Below the pieces are notes generated by a model, which was not told where the DNA came from, searched no databases, and was given only the letters and a program-made list of their open reading frames with translations. A stretch of 64,000 nucleotides of DNA from Stenocarpella maydis (taxonomy: Eukaryota > Ascomycota > Sordariomycetes > Diaporthales > Diaporthaceae), in NCBI GenBank assembly GCA_002270565.1, contig NQMI01000006.1, positions 95,659-159,658 on the forward strand, written 5' to 3'. This document shows, in pieces, positions 13,231-26,057 of the stretch (positions within the stretch are counted from its first letter, which is position 1; the number at the start of each line of letters is the position of its first letter). Position numbers and translations under genes: made by a program.

Positions 13231-14623
13231 CTTTGTATTGCTTAGTTGGTTGCACACATAGCCGTTCTAAATAAGAGTTATTAAAATGTTATGATTATAC
13301 CAAACCTTTATAGGGTTCAATAGGCAACCTATAGGGTTTATATTAGTAGAGCGGCACAGAGGTACTATGTAACTGAGTTATAGTATATAAAGATACTATT
13401 TATAAAGAAGATGTAATTAAAAGCTATAAGGCTATCCAGTTAGTAAGACTAAATGCTTAAATTAACAATTGAACAGTATATTCTATAAAAACTATTTATT
13501 ATAATAATAACTATATCCTTATATATTCTAACTCTTCATTCATCTTTAGTAATAGACCATGTGGACTATTGATAACTTCATCGGTCTATCCTGATGTTAT
13601 TAGGACTGCTGGCGGTCCTATCGGTCTACCCTAGTTGGTGGGGTTCTAACCCCAACCCTATCCTAATATATCCCGTTATCTTGTATCTGCGGGGTTGCAT
13701 TATGGTAGTTGTTCTTGGTTACCCTGGATCCTGGGTTACTATCGTATTGGTTCATAATAACTACCTTACTTCCTTATATAAAAAATGTCTGTGCTAACCG
13801 TGCTGAAACCGATAAACTAAGCTTAAAATAAACTAAATTTTCAGGGTTTAAATATAATTATATAAATAAGCTATAAGATTCTTTTTCAGAATTTTAGAAA
13901 TTCTTTAGCTTAATTAATTAAGAAATTTAATTTTAGATGTTTATAATTTTATTTTTCTAATATAGCTTATATAAAAAAGTCTTAAAACTCCTATTAAAAA
14001 AAAGCTAACTAAAGTATATAAAATTTAGGCTACCCTATAATTTGCCTGTATTCTAGGCTTAGTTTAAGAGTTTTAGTAGGGTTGGTATAAATGTTTTTTA
14101 TATAGAAAATTATAGTGGCTGTATGTAGTACGTATCTACTTCCTAATAAATCATGTTATTATCTAATACAGTCTATATATATTAACATACTTTGAAACGC
14201 TTAAAATAACTGTTAAAATTAAATTTAACGCTCAGTAAAAGTTAATACTATTTATTATAGTATAAGTAGCAAGTATTATTAAGAGCTAGCCGTAATACTA
14301 GATTACGTATTCTAAAGTCTCATCTCTCCCAGGCAAAGGCCCTTCAGTAAAATAGTGACCATATATATTTTTATATATTACCGGACCTTGAATGGCGAAC
14401 AACAGGCTTTGACTACCTTTCAAAGTCTGAGGGAGCACTACTGAGGTTAATTTGACCGCGTGTCTCATTACTAATACACGGTTGAAGTAAATATACGCTT
14501 TTTGAGTATTTTCGAAGCACAGTATGATTGCCTTCTAACATATGCTGGAACAAGGGTATCACTGGCACCACCCTTCTATTGCATGTGGTGTCTGACGGAG
14601 CTACAACGTTATCACCCGACCAA
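13231..14623. other. AT-rich repeat remnant and transition to unique DNA
   Basis: To about 14300 the sequence is AT-rich, apart from a more GC-balanced patch at 13560-13760 that may be part of the upstream LTR of the Gypsy element; no matching partner was found. Near 14310 base composition changes abruptly to that of the gene-bearing DNA. The last 300 bases lie downstream of the MCU gene and hold nothing else I can support. Confidence 0.5.
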
Positions 14624-16233
14624 CTACTCGCCCTTCTTGCCATCTCCACCACTGCCACGGCCACCGCTACCGCGGACCATCTCGCTCTTCACCTTTTCCT
14701 CCTCAGCATCCGACTCTTCCTCGTCGCCCTCGTCATCATCCCGGGGCTGCCCTCGCTTCTGCTTCTCCTTCTCGAGGACCCTCTTGACCTGCTTCGAGTA
14801 CGACAGGTCCTTGAGCTCGTCCCAGTCTACGTCGTACTCGGCGGCGATGGTCTTGATCTCTTTGCGCAGGGCGTTAGCCTCGTTGACGAGCTGCTCCCAG
14901 CGGTGCATGTCGAAGCCGCGGGTCTCGTAGAGGGCGTTCTGGCGCCTGCTGACGGTGACGTTCATGGCGGCCTTGTAGGACAGGTCGCGGCTGATGTACA
15001 TGAACCACAGGTAGCCGCCCATGATGGTGGTCAGGCCGACAAGGTACGTGACGGGCTCGACCAGATCCCAGCCCCACTCGGTCTGGAAGGTGACGTAGTA
15101 GACGACGCCCCACCAGCCGGCGAGGGCGGCGAAGCCGCCCTGGGCGAGGCGGTGGGCGGAGCGGTGGGCGATCTCGTCGCACTCGCGCTTGATCTTGGCC
15201 AGCTCCTCGATCTGGGACGACATGCGGCGCAGGCGCATGCGCATGTAGTAAGTGCGGTCGTTGAAGCTGGGGACCGAGACGCGCATCTCGAGGTTGTAGC
15301 CCTCGACCTCGATGGCGAACTCACGGCCCCTCGCCGCATCGCGGATGAAGTCGCCCATCTCTGTGCTGCTGCTCCACCGCACCCACGCCTTTTCTTTGTC
15401 TGGGCGCGTGGCCTTGGCCTCATGGCCCAGCCCGGAGTAGGACGCCACGTGGGGGTGCTCCGGGGTGGTATCCTCCCCGCCGTCCTCGCCGTGCTGTTGC
15501 TCGTCTTTTGCGCGGGCCTCATTGCGGGTTGTAGGCCGGTTCTCGGACGCCGCTGAGTCTTCGGCGCGGAAGTAGATGTTGGGGATCTTCTCCTTGCCGT
15601 CCTCTACGACGGGAGGCAGTTCGGCTTGGATCAGTCGCTCGACATAGGAAAGAGGCTGTTGCGGGTGGATGAGGAGGGCCAGGGGCTGGATGCTGTCATT
15701 GACTGAGATGGCACGGCCATAATCCTTTGTGTTGTTCTCTCTATCCTTCTCGACGCGTAGGGGGAGGGGGACGATGAGCTTCAGGAGGCGTGTCGGGGTT
15801 GTCAAGAGCTTGCCTGTGGATTATGGCACGGTCAGTCAGCGACTGGTGACTGAGAGCATTGGGGCAGCCCTTAAGCCGGAGACGTACCTTTCGTGTTTTG
15901 ATTTGCTTCTGGGTCTTGATCTGGCGGAGCCTTGTCTGCGTCTTGTCGCATCCATGGCCGCCTGACCTGTTTCTCCTTGACCCTGACCTCCTGCTCGCCT
16001 GGGCCCAGGCCTTTTGGGTTTGGAGAATGTGGTTGTTCTGATGACACATCCCTCCGAAGTAGCGACGAGTGGCTGAAAGCCCGGGTGGGAGTAACGCTGA
16101 TGCGACGTGGTAATGGTCTTTGTGATGCCCTCGAGGCTCGAAGACTGGTCAATAAGGAGGTCGAGTTCGCCACGGATCTTGATGAGGCAAGCCTGCCCAG
16201 CTGGCATGGCAGTCGTCGGAATGTAGAGGTCAT
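14624..16233 (-). CDS. MCU: Mitochondrial calcium uniporter (MCU) pore protein
   Basis: Two exons, 16233-15888 and 15813-14624, joined across a 74-nt intron (GTACGT...CAG), give 511 residues. The product is the Ca2+-selective channel subunit of the mitochondrial inner membrane. The N-terminus is rich in Arg and Ser with few acids, as a mitochondrial targeting sequence. Residues about 341-360 and 370-388 form the two membrane helices, joined by WDLVEP (364-369), the fungal form of the selectivity-filter motif (WDIMEP in animals). A coiled-coil-like stretch precedes the first helix, and the C-terminus is charged and low in complexity. The ATG at 16233 starts the targeting peptide in frame with the splice. 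The length is usual for fungal MCU. No MICU or EMRE gene is in the window. Confidence 0.93.
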
Positions 16234-17437
16234 CTCGGGGTTCAAACACCACGGTGATTTTGCAGTCACATGGCCCTGGGGGATCCGTGCATCGCGGGCT
16301 CCCCTGCACAGGCAGTCTATAACAAGACCAAGGGATGGGCTGGCGTTCTTGAATGTCGCAAGTTTCCAGGCTTTAGGAGGGTCTGCGGTGACGTCACCCT
16401 CGCGGTCTTGCGCGACGCCAAACAAATAAGAGAGGCCTCACTCAATCAAGCAGGACTTCAGCGGCTCCGCCTCCGTCATCTGCACTAATAACTACCTAAC
16501 TTAAGTGGGTACCTAGGCAGGTAATCTCGGTGCCCAATATCAAATGCAATCTTTTCGAGACGTGTTCGAAGATTGTGTTTTCAAATTCTACGTGTTGGGA
16601 TTGCCAAGCCCAGCAGATTCGGTGTTCTTGAAGTGGATTTGAAAATATGAAATATCACAAATTATTTAAACAATATAAGTAATTTTATGACAAGTCCATT
16701 TTGTAGTTTTATGAATTTACTGTCGATACACTTCAGAGTCGGAAGACACACGTTGTATTCAACTCCGGGTGCTCTCAAACTAACCCATAAAGCTTCCCCC
16801 GGATTTTCGCTTAGTATATGCGGTTGTGCCCGAGCGGTACCTCCCTCTGTTCGGAGAGCCCGACCCCGCTGGCTTCATGTTCAGGTTCGGCCGGAGGATC
16901 TGTCCTGGCGGTGTCTGTTTATGTAGACTCTTTTTTTCTTCTTTCTTTTCTTTGCTTTTCTTTTCAAAATCCTTTTTTTTTTTTTGATGTTTCGAGGTCT
17001 CTGACCAAATTTGAGATACGAACGGGTCATGATTCTCATGGCAAAGAGATCGGGACTGATAGTGGTTTTGGCCCCGGTGCTGTTACTCGGCACCTGCGGC
17101 TCTGCAGTTTTCGGCTGAGCAGCAATGTCCTTCACTTTCATAATTAGTCTCACCTATGATGGGTGACATCAGAAAGACTGCACTCGTCACCGAAGTCGAT
17201 ATAGTGCTTCCGTGACGACTGAAGTACTTAGTTAAGTATATGGACCGCCAGAGCCCTTTGTGGATGAGGTTACGCAAAAACCCAGGCTGAATCCATGGGA
17301 GAGGCTCACGTGACATGCTATGACCAGAAACGGTTATCCTCTGTGGTTCGAGAGTTCCTTCGTCCAAGATGTTGTCATTATTATTATATATATACAACCA
17401 CAATATAAATATTAGCAATGGCCCGGACCTGGCGTCA
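16234..17437. other. Intergenic region with poly-pyrimidine tract
   Basis: No gene seen. A T-rich pyrimidine tract runs from about 16930 to 16990. A sequence at 16818-16900 has partial matches to the internal promoter boxes of a tRNA gene but lacks pairing stems (see rejected items). Confidence 0.6.
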
Positions 17438-19353
17438 CTATGCCGAGCCTAGCCATTCCACTTCCCCCGGGATCTTGAAGCCAGAGGTCCTCAGCCTCTG
17501 AAAGACACGGCCAGGATCGTACTTGGCCGAGGCAGCCTGCAGCCTTGCAATGTTCTCAGGCCCGACCGATGCAAGCGCGTCCTGGTCAGGCGGCGCGTAG
17601 TTGAGATAATGCCACCCCCAGCCGACGCCGAGCTCATCCGCATACGCAGCAACAGAGTCCGTCCAGTTCTTCATGATGGGCGCCGCCTTCGCCTCGTTCT
17701 CGACCCCGTTGACCGCCAGCGTCGCAAGGAACATGATGCCGTCGCCGCCGCCCATCCAGTAGTCCAGCCCCATGACATTGCCCCCCTTGTCGACGCCGTG
17801 TCGCGCGATAACGTTGTTGAGCGGCTGGAACATGCACAGGGTGTTGAAGCCGCTCTCGGGCGTCATGGTGGCGTTGAGCTGGCCCACGGCGAACTCGTGC
17901 GCCGCCACCGCGTGCCGCATGACCCGCGCATCGTTCCGGAAGCCCAGCGTGCGCCAGTTGTTGCGGAACCCGGCCGGCTGGCCCGCGCCCAGCTCCCTGG
18001 TGATGACGGCCAGGTCGGCGCGCCGCATCGTGTTGGAGGTGATGCCGCCCACGCTGAGGTACACGTCCGCCGCGGGCGGGTTCTCAACCCCGAGGGTGTT
18101 CTCCAGCGCCGCGTTGAGGACCATGCCGCCGAGGGCGGGGAGGTACGCCCAGTACAGGATGGAGCTCGTGTTGCGGTCGTCGCCCGCGGCCGCGGTGAAG
18201 CGCGCCATGGCGTCGATGAGGTCGTCGCCCGCGCTGAGCTCGTAGATGAGGATGCCGCCCCATATGGACGGGTCCGCCGCGTTGGGAAACCCAATGGCGT
18301 ACATGTCGAAGCGGGTGACGACGCCCAGGTTGCCCGAGCCGCCCTTGAGCGCGCGGAAGAGGTCGGCGTGCTCGTCGGCGTTGGCGTTGACCACGCGTCC
18401 GTCCGCGAGCACCACCTCGAAGTTGGCCACCGTGTCGCAGGCCATGCCGTGCGAGGCCGCGTAGAAGCTGTTGCCGCCGCCGCTTAGGAATCCGCCCACG
18501 CCTACCGTGCCGGCACGCCCGCCTGCGACGGTGACGCCTTGAGGCGAGAGCGTGTCATATACCTCTTGCCAGTGGCTGCCTGGCTGTACAGAGGCGATCT
18601 TGGTTGCGGAATCGTATGTTGTCGTGTTAAGGTCTGATCGAGGGCATGAGAATCAGTGACGGGTGCAATTGAGTCATGACCCTCCACCGCCTCCGCACTT
18701 AGAGTCCTCCTGAATCAATACCTCACGACTTGAGGGCCAGGGGCGTGGTCTCTTTCGCGCGGCGGAAAGCATGTTTGTCAACTTACAGCCCAGGTCGATC
18801 GTGACTCCTTGACCAACGCTGTTAGACAAAGCAAAAAATCCATGGCCGCCACCACGGAGTCCAAAGGGGCAGTCGTTGGCGGCGAGGGTCTTGACAATAG
18901 ACGAGACATCTCCTACCACTTCAGGCTGGGCAACACACCAAGGGTCCAAAGCTGCGCTCAAGGACCAGTACGTCGACATGCGGTCTGAATAAGTCATCGT
19001 GTTGGGATAGGATATCTTGGCCTGCAGGCCCGGCTGCGAGGCAAGTACCGAGCACTATGGGCAAGGTGGTGGTATTAGTCGACCAGTCTATCCGAGACAA
19101 CATGGTGGTGGTCTTGGTGATGAGGTGAGCGTAAAGTCAAAGCGGAAGCAAGCTGCAGCTAGACCGCATAGCATGTGATGGCAGGTACAGGGTGAAGGTA
19201 GGAGATGAGTGAGTTAACACGTCTACTTACGCATGTTTCAGCAGGAGAGGTGGCACAGACCGGGGACGCCAGCGACGCCAGTGTCAGGGCACAACACATT
19301 CCCGCCGTCTTGTTCCGGTGGCGGCGCGTGGCTTCAAGCTGTAGCCAAGTCAT
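17438..19353 (-). CDS. Secreted FAD-dependent oxidase of the berberine bridge enzyme-like family
   Basis: Three exons (19353-19231, 19054-18787, 18633-17438) with 176- and 153-nt introns give 528 residues. The N-terminus has a Met-started hydrophobic segment (CALTLASLASPVCA), a likely signal peptide. The FAD-binding PCMH domain follows, with RGGGHGFFALSNSVGQGVTIDLG; His112 of RGGGH is the usual site of 8-alpha-histidyl FAD attachment. The second covalent site (Cys) of bicovalent members is replaced in VGVGGFLSGGG, so single attachment is expected. The substrate domain ends in the BBE motif (WGWHYLNYAPP, then YDPGRVFQ). Such enzymes oxidise carbohydrates or secondary metabolites outside the cell. 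The joins restore IDLGYLNTTTYD and ETCCSVLASQ, both typical of the family. The substrate cannot be told from sequence. Confidence 0.9.
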
Positions 19354-21773
19354 TATGGTGTACGGATGATAGCAATTACTAAAAGCGAGCGGTGAGGCGC
19401 AAAGGGAATGTCTCGGTACCTCTCTGGGTATTGCCTCTTCGACCTTCCACCGGCCAGAGGGAGGCGTGCTTAGTTATGCGATGTCAACCACAAACCCGGT
19501 GCATGAATCCAGTTACCCAGAGACGGGGCAGTAGGCTATCGATCGGAGAGCGGCTGTGTCCAGAGGAGGGGAATCCGGCAGTATCAAAGAGGCCGGCATG
19601 TTCACCGGAAACGAGAGCTCATCACCTGCCGAGAGACAAGGCATCGGATAGCTTGAATAATATGTGCCCTGTCCCGAGTCATTTGTTTTACCATCTAAAG
19701 CAGTGCTGCTGTGACATTGCATGACGGGATCAAATGACCGCGGCATGGTCCATCCCACCGTACCCTTTCTGGTGTCTAGCTGCTTTCTGGCCGTTATTCC
19801 TCTGACTTCACGAGGAAAACTTTATCACATCTACTGGATTGATCCAATAATGGACAAGGGTGGCTGTTCGAGTCCGAGGTGAGACGGATGGCGAAATCGG
19901 CAGAGAAACAAGACCCATGAGCTCAAGCCACAGTCCAAGCATTATCAACAATCCAATCGAGGGCTGCCTGTCCGCTGAACGCTGACAGGGAGAGCTTCTC
20001 GGTCTTTTTTACCCCAGTTTAGGATTAGGGGAACCCAGTCCTAAGGTCCAGAACCAATTAGAAGAAGACCCGGTGACCAAGGGACATGTTTTACTCAAAC
20101 CTTAATCCTTCTGGACTTTCCGAGTCCTTTCCCGCACCGGTCCGTGCGGCATAGCAAAGACCGCCACAAGCTTTCACTTCCAATGGTTGGATCCTGAGCA
20201 CGTTTGGAAGGTTTAAGTACAGCGATTTGGGCTTCTGTCCCACGATGTCCTCAGAAGTGAAGGCACATACGCGGACCACATCCAGATTCACTGACAGCAT
20301 TAAGCCTCAATAGCTTGTCGTTGGCGAGATGGAGAACAAATTTCAACGTCGGCCAAGTGAGGTCTAATTAAGGAAATGGGTCTCTCTCTCCCTTAGCGGC
20401 CTGCATGCCGATGACTTACATATCCACGCTCGCCCGACCAGACCCAGAAGGCCGGCGAGGAGGATGTTCAACCAAGGCTTTATGCGTATCAGAAGGTCGC
20501 AGCCCCGGCGCTTCTTCTGTTCCTTGCCTAGACCTTCTGCCGCGGCCAAGTTTTCTAGAAAGAGCCCAGAAGCCCGGCGTTGCCTGCAGATTGGGTTGAC
20601 GCAAACAGCCACGGCTGAAACCTTACACACATGTGCACAGCGGCTTCACACTGAGCTTCGGTGAATATTCTCGGCACTTATTGTGCCCAAACATGTCGGT
20701 TTATTCTCTGGGATGCGGAGCTTTCTGTTGATCATTATCTGAAGCTCGCTTTTTGGTGAAGAATGCAGTTCGTCAGAGTGCGCCCCTAATTTGCTTTCAT
20801 GATCTTAAACTTGCATTTGCATGGGGTAAGTTTTTTCCACGTCTGGGACGAATAGGCGATCTTGAAGAGAAAGAATCGCAGGGTCGACCCTACCGGATGA
20901 GACGACAAGTGAACTATAGCGACGGGACCTGGTCAACGATTGTTTGCAACACCTGGTGTAGGCAGGGAAGGCCCTCGTGCCAAGGCCTGGGCGTGCATGC
21001 ATCTCGTGTACCAAGGGAATGTGCGGACTGCTGCTCGCGGGACTCGATATGGTTTCAGGACAAAGGGACTAACGGTGCTTGAACAAGTCAGTCGTGTGCA
21101 TCCAGGCCGTTCCACCTGTCAAGTCGTGCGGACGGACTCGAGCTGGCCGAGAATTTGAGTTTATGAGTAGTAATGATGCGATTTGTACCGACTCGGCCGG
21201 GACCACCCTTTGGCCAGATCCGCCAGAAGGCGCGAGGGCAACTCCCGCCACCCACGTGAACTTAAACATGCATCAGGACGCGAATGATCCTCACGAAAAG
21301 ACAAGGTAACCCTACGGCACTTGCTACGTGGTAGTTATTCATAATAAAAGGAGCGTGTGAACCCTGTCAAGTTCGCCGACGGATTCTTGTCCCATGGCCG
21401 CCATCTAAAGTGAGGACTATGTCGTCGTCGTCCTAAGATAACACAACGATCCACTAGTCCAAGTACTGGGCTCGCGTTTCAACCACACTGGCAACGGATA
21501 CCCAGCCTTTTTACTGAAGTTTTATTATGCGCGAATCCCCGATGTAACTTTACCAAGTTCCCTCATTGATCAACAAAGAGGAGCTCAGCCTACAGGTTCG
21601 CAATATCGACTTCTGTGATTCACTCGCCACGCCTTTCTGTCGTCTTGCTGGCTCTGTCGATATCGGCTCCTCGTCTCCTCTCATGTCCGGACATACACTC
21701 TTTAACCACTGCCCCGGCTGAGCCAGGCTTTATCCTCACGGACACTGGGAATCAAGAACTCTGGACCGTCGCC
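19354..21773. other. Long intergenic region
   Basis: About 2.4 kb between two outward-facing genes. Open frames here are short, overlap on both strands and show no recognisable motif. It should contain the promoters of both neighbours. I see no repeat, RNA gene or transposon. Confidence 0.55.
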
Positions 21774-23441
21774 ATGTCTGTTGTTAATGGGGTGTTAGTC
21801 CTCATACCGCCACCACAGGGTTATGTTGTCAACTTCGATAATCCCCAGCGGCGAGCCGATGTGCTTACATACTGGCTGGCTGGAATTGGCCTTTTGTTTG
21901 CAATGCTCTTTACCGCGCAAAGGATTTATGTGAAGTCGGTCGTTGCTAAAAGATTTCAGCTTGATGATTGTACGTACATTGTCGCATAACGAGCAGCGGA
22001 TCTATAGATACGTTCGAATTGGTTACTCGTCCGTTATACGATCTTGTTGCTGACAATTGCATGATACAAAAATAGTGCTCCTCTTATTCGCATGCGTAAG
22101 CCTCTAAAGCCCTTATCCATAAGAGGCTTGCGTCTTACAAAACTAGGTCACTTCGATAGCAACCCAAAGTCTAGTCGTGTGTAAGCACTGCTCGTGATTC
22201 ACCTTCTTGGACGGAAGGGACCTGATCAATGTGATGAGTACAGATATGTTTGCGTCAGGTATAGGTGGGGTCCATGCTTGGGAAATACCGCTTGAAAAGT
22301 TCAATCAATATTTGCTCGTAAGTCCACCGCGTTGCAAGTAATTAGGGGCGGATTCACTAATAATTCTTAATTAGGTTGTATACATCGCGTCCTGGATCTA
22401 TATTCTGAGCGGCAGCTTCGCCAAGATAGCACTGCTGGTATTCTACCTGCGACTATCACCAGACAGATTGTTCCGTTGCTTTGTTTTTGCCACCCTTGCT
22501 CTCATCGTCGGCTATACCACGGGGATATTCTTCAGTCTCGTCTTCGCCTGCGATCCTGTTGAACGGAGCTTCGACATAACTATAACAACTGGCTCTTGTA
22601 TTAACTCGGCAGCGCTTTATATCGCGACCGCGGCTGCGAACATCATCTCAGATGTGATCCTATTCATTCTGCCTATCCCGATGGTTGTAGAGTTACATGT
22701 TCCGCTGAAGCAGAAAGTTGGTCTCATGTTCATTTTCGGTATCGGCTCAATGTCAGTCAATACTTCCCGGTGGTACCAGGAATATTTCCGAATACTTACC
22801 CACGACAGAACTATTGTAACCTCGATCCTGAGAGCGGGCATTCTCCCGTCACTGCTGACTTCAAAAGATCCCACCTGGGATGTCTCATATGCAAGCTTAC
22901 TCATGTATGGCCTGCCGTTCCTCGACCCCCCGGGCAACCAAGCTAACTGAAGCGCAGCGTGGTGGAGGCAAATCTGATCATCATCTGCGGGATGCTCCCA
23001 ACTCTCCGGAAGTTTATCCTCTCCGTCGCGCCTAGGCTCATCGACGGAAGCAAATACGGGCGCAGCAAAAACGGCATGATGCCAGAGACACCGGGCCGCT
23101 CCGGGCTCGTCACGTACGGCTCGACGCCCTCCAAGGGTTTGTCACGCCAGCGCGACGGCTATGCAAAGTTTGGCTATGGTGGTGACGACTATGCGCTGGA
23201 GACCATTTCTGTGCCGGGCGCACGAGGTGCTGTTACGGATGGTCTGCAAAAGAGTGAGGTTACGGCGACGGTTGTGGCTGGAGAATGTGTGAGCGACTGG
23301 GATGGCTACGGGAGGCCGACGTACACACCCAAAAGTATGGAAAGTCAATTGCCAATCATGGGCCAGAGTAGCCAGGGGATTCGGACTACTACAAAGATTG
23401 AGGTATCGTGCGAGTCAGAACTTCCCGGGAGGGCTTTTTAA
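21774..23441 (+). CDS. PTH11/rhodopsin-type seven-helix membrane protein
   Basis: Seven exons (21774-21969, 22076-22095, 22147-22180, 22244-22317, 22375-22751, 22809-22904, 22958-23441) with introns of 51-106 nt give 426 residues. It belongs to the fungal rhodopsin-domain family of integral membrane proteins (PTH11-like), many of which are candidate receptors. Seen: the QGYVVNFDNPQRRAD lead-in, the FQLDD boundary after helix 1, GGVHAWEIPLEKFNQYLL, then IYILSGSFAKIALLVFYLRLSP, the CDPVERSFD loop and ISDVILFILPIPMV. The cytoplasmic tail is Gly/Ser-rich. The Met at 21774 was chosen because homologues start shortly before the PPxGY segment; an in-frame upstream Met exists at 21615. One exon is only 20 nt, but its inclusion restores the frame. 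Confidence 0.85.
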
Positions 23442-24164
23442 GCTGATATGTTATTACACATTTGAGGGACGTCCTTTGCTGTGAAGGCCAGTTTACACAG
23501 TTCCTCCCTCTACGTATTGATATATAAGTACAAAATTCTGCCTTAGCGGTTAGATATCAATGTCGGTTTGACAACCACGATAGCAAATGACAACGTGCTA
23601 GTGTGGCGGTAAAGTCATGAAGTAGGTACCTAAGTAGTCAAGCAACTTTAGACCCAATCAGGTAGCGTTGTCTGGGAGCCAAATCCGTAATAGCCTACCT
23701 GGGTGGCCTTTGACGGCGCGATTTAATTTTAATATTTGGTATTGTATTCTTGTTGAACTGTACGGACTAGACCTGTCAATATTGGGAATAATATTTGAGC
23801 AACTTTTTCACATAAGCCGCCGGCGGTGCTTTCATATGTGTTGACCAATGTTTTTAGCCACGTTTTAGTCCGCATAAGTCCAGCCAGATCTACGTAGCGC
23901 ACCACCATCGACTGTGACTGGCCTCCCTCTAAAAGCAAAGTTAGATGAAATACTAAATATAAATTGACATCTTGAAACTTGAAATTATAGAATTCTATTC
24001 ACCTCAATTATTTCTTCAACCTTCGCTGCTGACGCTCAACTTGAGATTATTCAACAATGTAATACTGTGTCCCAGCCCGGATTCTAGTCACCCTGACCTC
24101 GACGACTAAGCAAGTAACCGCGACACGCACAACACTATTCTCAACTCAGTTCCCCACCATCACT
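23442..24164. other. Intergenic region, nothing recognised
   Basis: Moderately AT-rich sequence between two same-direction genes. No RNA gene, repeat or motif that I can support. Confidence 0.6.
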
Positions 24165-25289
24165 ATGTATAGTCCCGTTTCCATTGACGTCTACGGTTCT
24201 CCTAATTCGACCCTCCCCGGGGATACCTCGCTGGCATCAGATAGGGCCTTTCGAATAACCTCATTTTCGGAGAATGTCCCAATCATGCCAAGCTTCGCTA
24301 TCATCTTCATGGGATTCCTGGTCATTTTTGCGTGGTTCCTTTGTGTGTACCTGATCTGGGTTTTGGCAGGGAATCCTGGGGCTCTGATGCGAGATGCTCT
24401 GTGGACGCTACTTGCTTCCTGCAGACTTATTGGGGCAGAATGGCGCAGGCTTTTGGCTGGACGGCCGTATGCAAGGCGCGTTCACAGCCACCGGCTGGGC
24501 GAGATCGCGGCCCTCGACGCTCGAGAACTAGCAGTCCACTGCCCACTCGACAACGACAGGCATGATATCACCGCAGCCTTCACAAACCCAGACCTCGGCA
24601 GGCTCTCGCTCCCCCCGGAGCTGATGTGGATGGTCTTCAGGCACCTGGACATTGTCAGCCTAACCACCTTTCGCCGCGCGTCCAAGCGCGCCATGCATAT
24701 GGTCAACGGGAGCTTTGAGTATCAGCAGATCATGAAGCGCGCACCTCAGCTGTGAGTGACTAATTGGAATATGTGCTTGGCTTCAAATGTTCGTTTTGCC
24801 TGGGAAACAAGACACTGACATGATTCAACCAGCATCCGGGCCACCCTGGTCCTTCGGATAACAGACTTCACCCTTGATGACGCCTGTAAGATACTCTCGG
24901 CCAAGAACTGCGTATGCTGTGGCAGCCCCGGAGGCTTCATCTACTTGGTCAAATATGAACGGATTTGCTGCCGGTGTCTAGTATCCCCTTTCTGCTGGCA
25001 TTATCAATCAGACGCATACAGATGTTGGGCTAAACACCGACGACGCTTTCCGGGTTACCAGAATATACCACTTGGCTTCGCCAGAAGAGGAAGGAAAGAG
25101 TGGCGGCATCCCCACACGGCAGACCGGGGATTTCTCAACAAATGGGTGGTAAAGCACTCCCCGGGTACCTGGAATGGGGAGCACTGGCTTGAAGTGCACG
25201 GGTTATGTGAGATGCAGGGCTCCTCCAATAAGTTTTGGTTTGTCTCGCCTTTTTTTGTTTGGGCCCCTACGACACGGACGGTTAGGTAG
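24165..25289 (+). CDS. F-box protein with an N-terminal membrane segment; C-terminal part may be frameshifted
   Basis: Two exons (24165-24751, 24833-25289; 81-nt intron) give 347 residues. A hydrophobic stretch (SFAIIFMGFLVIFAWFLCVYLIWVLAG, residues about 43-69, shown here only as position and character) is followed by an F-box (LSLPPELMWMVFRHLDIVSL) and a CVCCG...CCRCL cysteine pair that often follows fungal F-boxes. F-box proteins select substrates for SCF ubiquitin ligases. After about residue 250 the annotated frame looks unlike the family. The +1 frame over roughly 25000-25080 reads GLP and IQMLG followed by TPTTLS with one stop, which resembles the usual continuation. The gene may therefore be decayed, or the sequence may hold an indel near 24990. 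Confidence 0.6.
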
Positions 25290-25917
25290 TTACAGACTTA
25301 CAAAGTCTTTGGGTATGTGATCACACCTGTTTCCGCTTGTCATCGCGGACCTGTTCACTTTTGCGACTGTTGTCAATGTGCCTTCCAATGTCTGTGTAAC
25401 TAGGACTGCTGTCCTCTGTCATTCTTGTGGCGCTCGAATTTGGTCTTTGGTGCTTCTTTCATGCAATCTCTTAATCTTAATCCTCATGAAATTGGAGGCA
25501 GCTCTTGGTCGGGTTTACAGGGAAAGAATTGAGCGCAAGGGTGATTCCCTTTGTTGACATCTTGCTTAATTTGTTCCTACTAATCACCCATCATCTATTA
25601 TACTAGATTATTAGTACCAGATTAATAATGGCATTCTTCTCTGCGTTTCTATTTTTATTTACCAATTCTTTCCTTTATCTTCTTGCCTTTGGTACTTACG
25701 TACCTATAGCGGCAGTATGATCACAAGCACATCTTCAGAGTTCTGTAAAGGTACATACTAATACGGTCAGCTCTGGTTTAAATACTACGGTTAATAATAT
25801 GAGCTTTAATGTAAATAATTAAATCATCAGTATTGTTATTTGAGTGAGTAATATGTTTAAAAAAGCTACTTGTCGCTGGCTAGATTCTCGCGTCTTGTTA
25901 GTATTACAGTGAGAAGT
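25290..25917. other. AT-rich intergenic region
   Basis: Nothing coding recognised. Composition becomes more AT-rich towards the LTR-like sequence that follows. Confidence 0.55.
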
Positions 25918-26057
25918 TGTCACGAATCAGGGGCTCACAGGGCCCACTATTCTTACGCTCCTTGGGTATATAAACGAGCACTTCTCGCTCAATAGCAGTA
26001 GTGCCAAGAAACTAGTCAAGTTGCTCTATTCGATACACCACGCTCGAAATCGTGACA
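25918..26057. repeat. Solo-LTR-like sequence (140 bp) with perfect TGTCACGA/TCGTGACA ends
   Basis: The segment begins TGTCACGA and ends TCGTGACA, an 8-bp perfect inverted terminus of the TG...CA type. Inside, a TATA box (GGGTATATAAACG) lies at about 25966, as in compact fungal Ty3/Gypsy LTRs. The following bases (TTATGAGCCCGG) could be a primer-binding region. The five bases on either side do not form a matching target duplication, and no internal coding region follows. It is less RIP-damaged than the 0-14 kb block. Confidence 0.55.

Noticed and set aside
14528..15556. 342-residue plus-strand open frame opposite the MCU gene
   Set aside because: Antisense shadow of a GC-rich gene; composition dominated by Ala/Val/Asp/Leu without family motifs.
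16818..16900. tRNA-Leu/Ser-like internal promoter boxes (GTGCCCGAGCGG and GGTTCGG)
   Set aside because: No complementary acceptor or T stem can be formed, so not called as a tRNA.
17609..18487. 292-residue plus-strand frame opposite the FAD oxidase
   Set aside because: Antisense shadow, no motif.
20364..20664. Overlapping 60-90-residue frames on both strands
   Set aside because: No motif, no splice-compatible neighbours; treated as intergenic.
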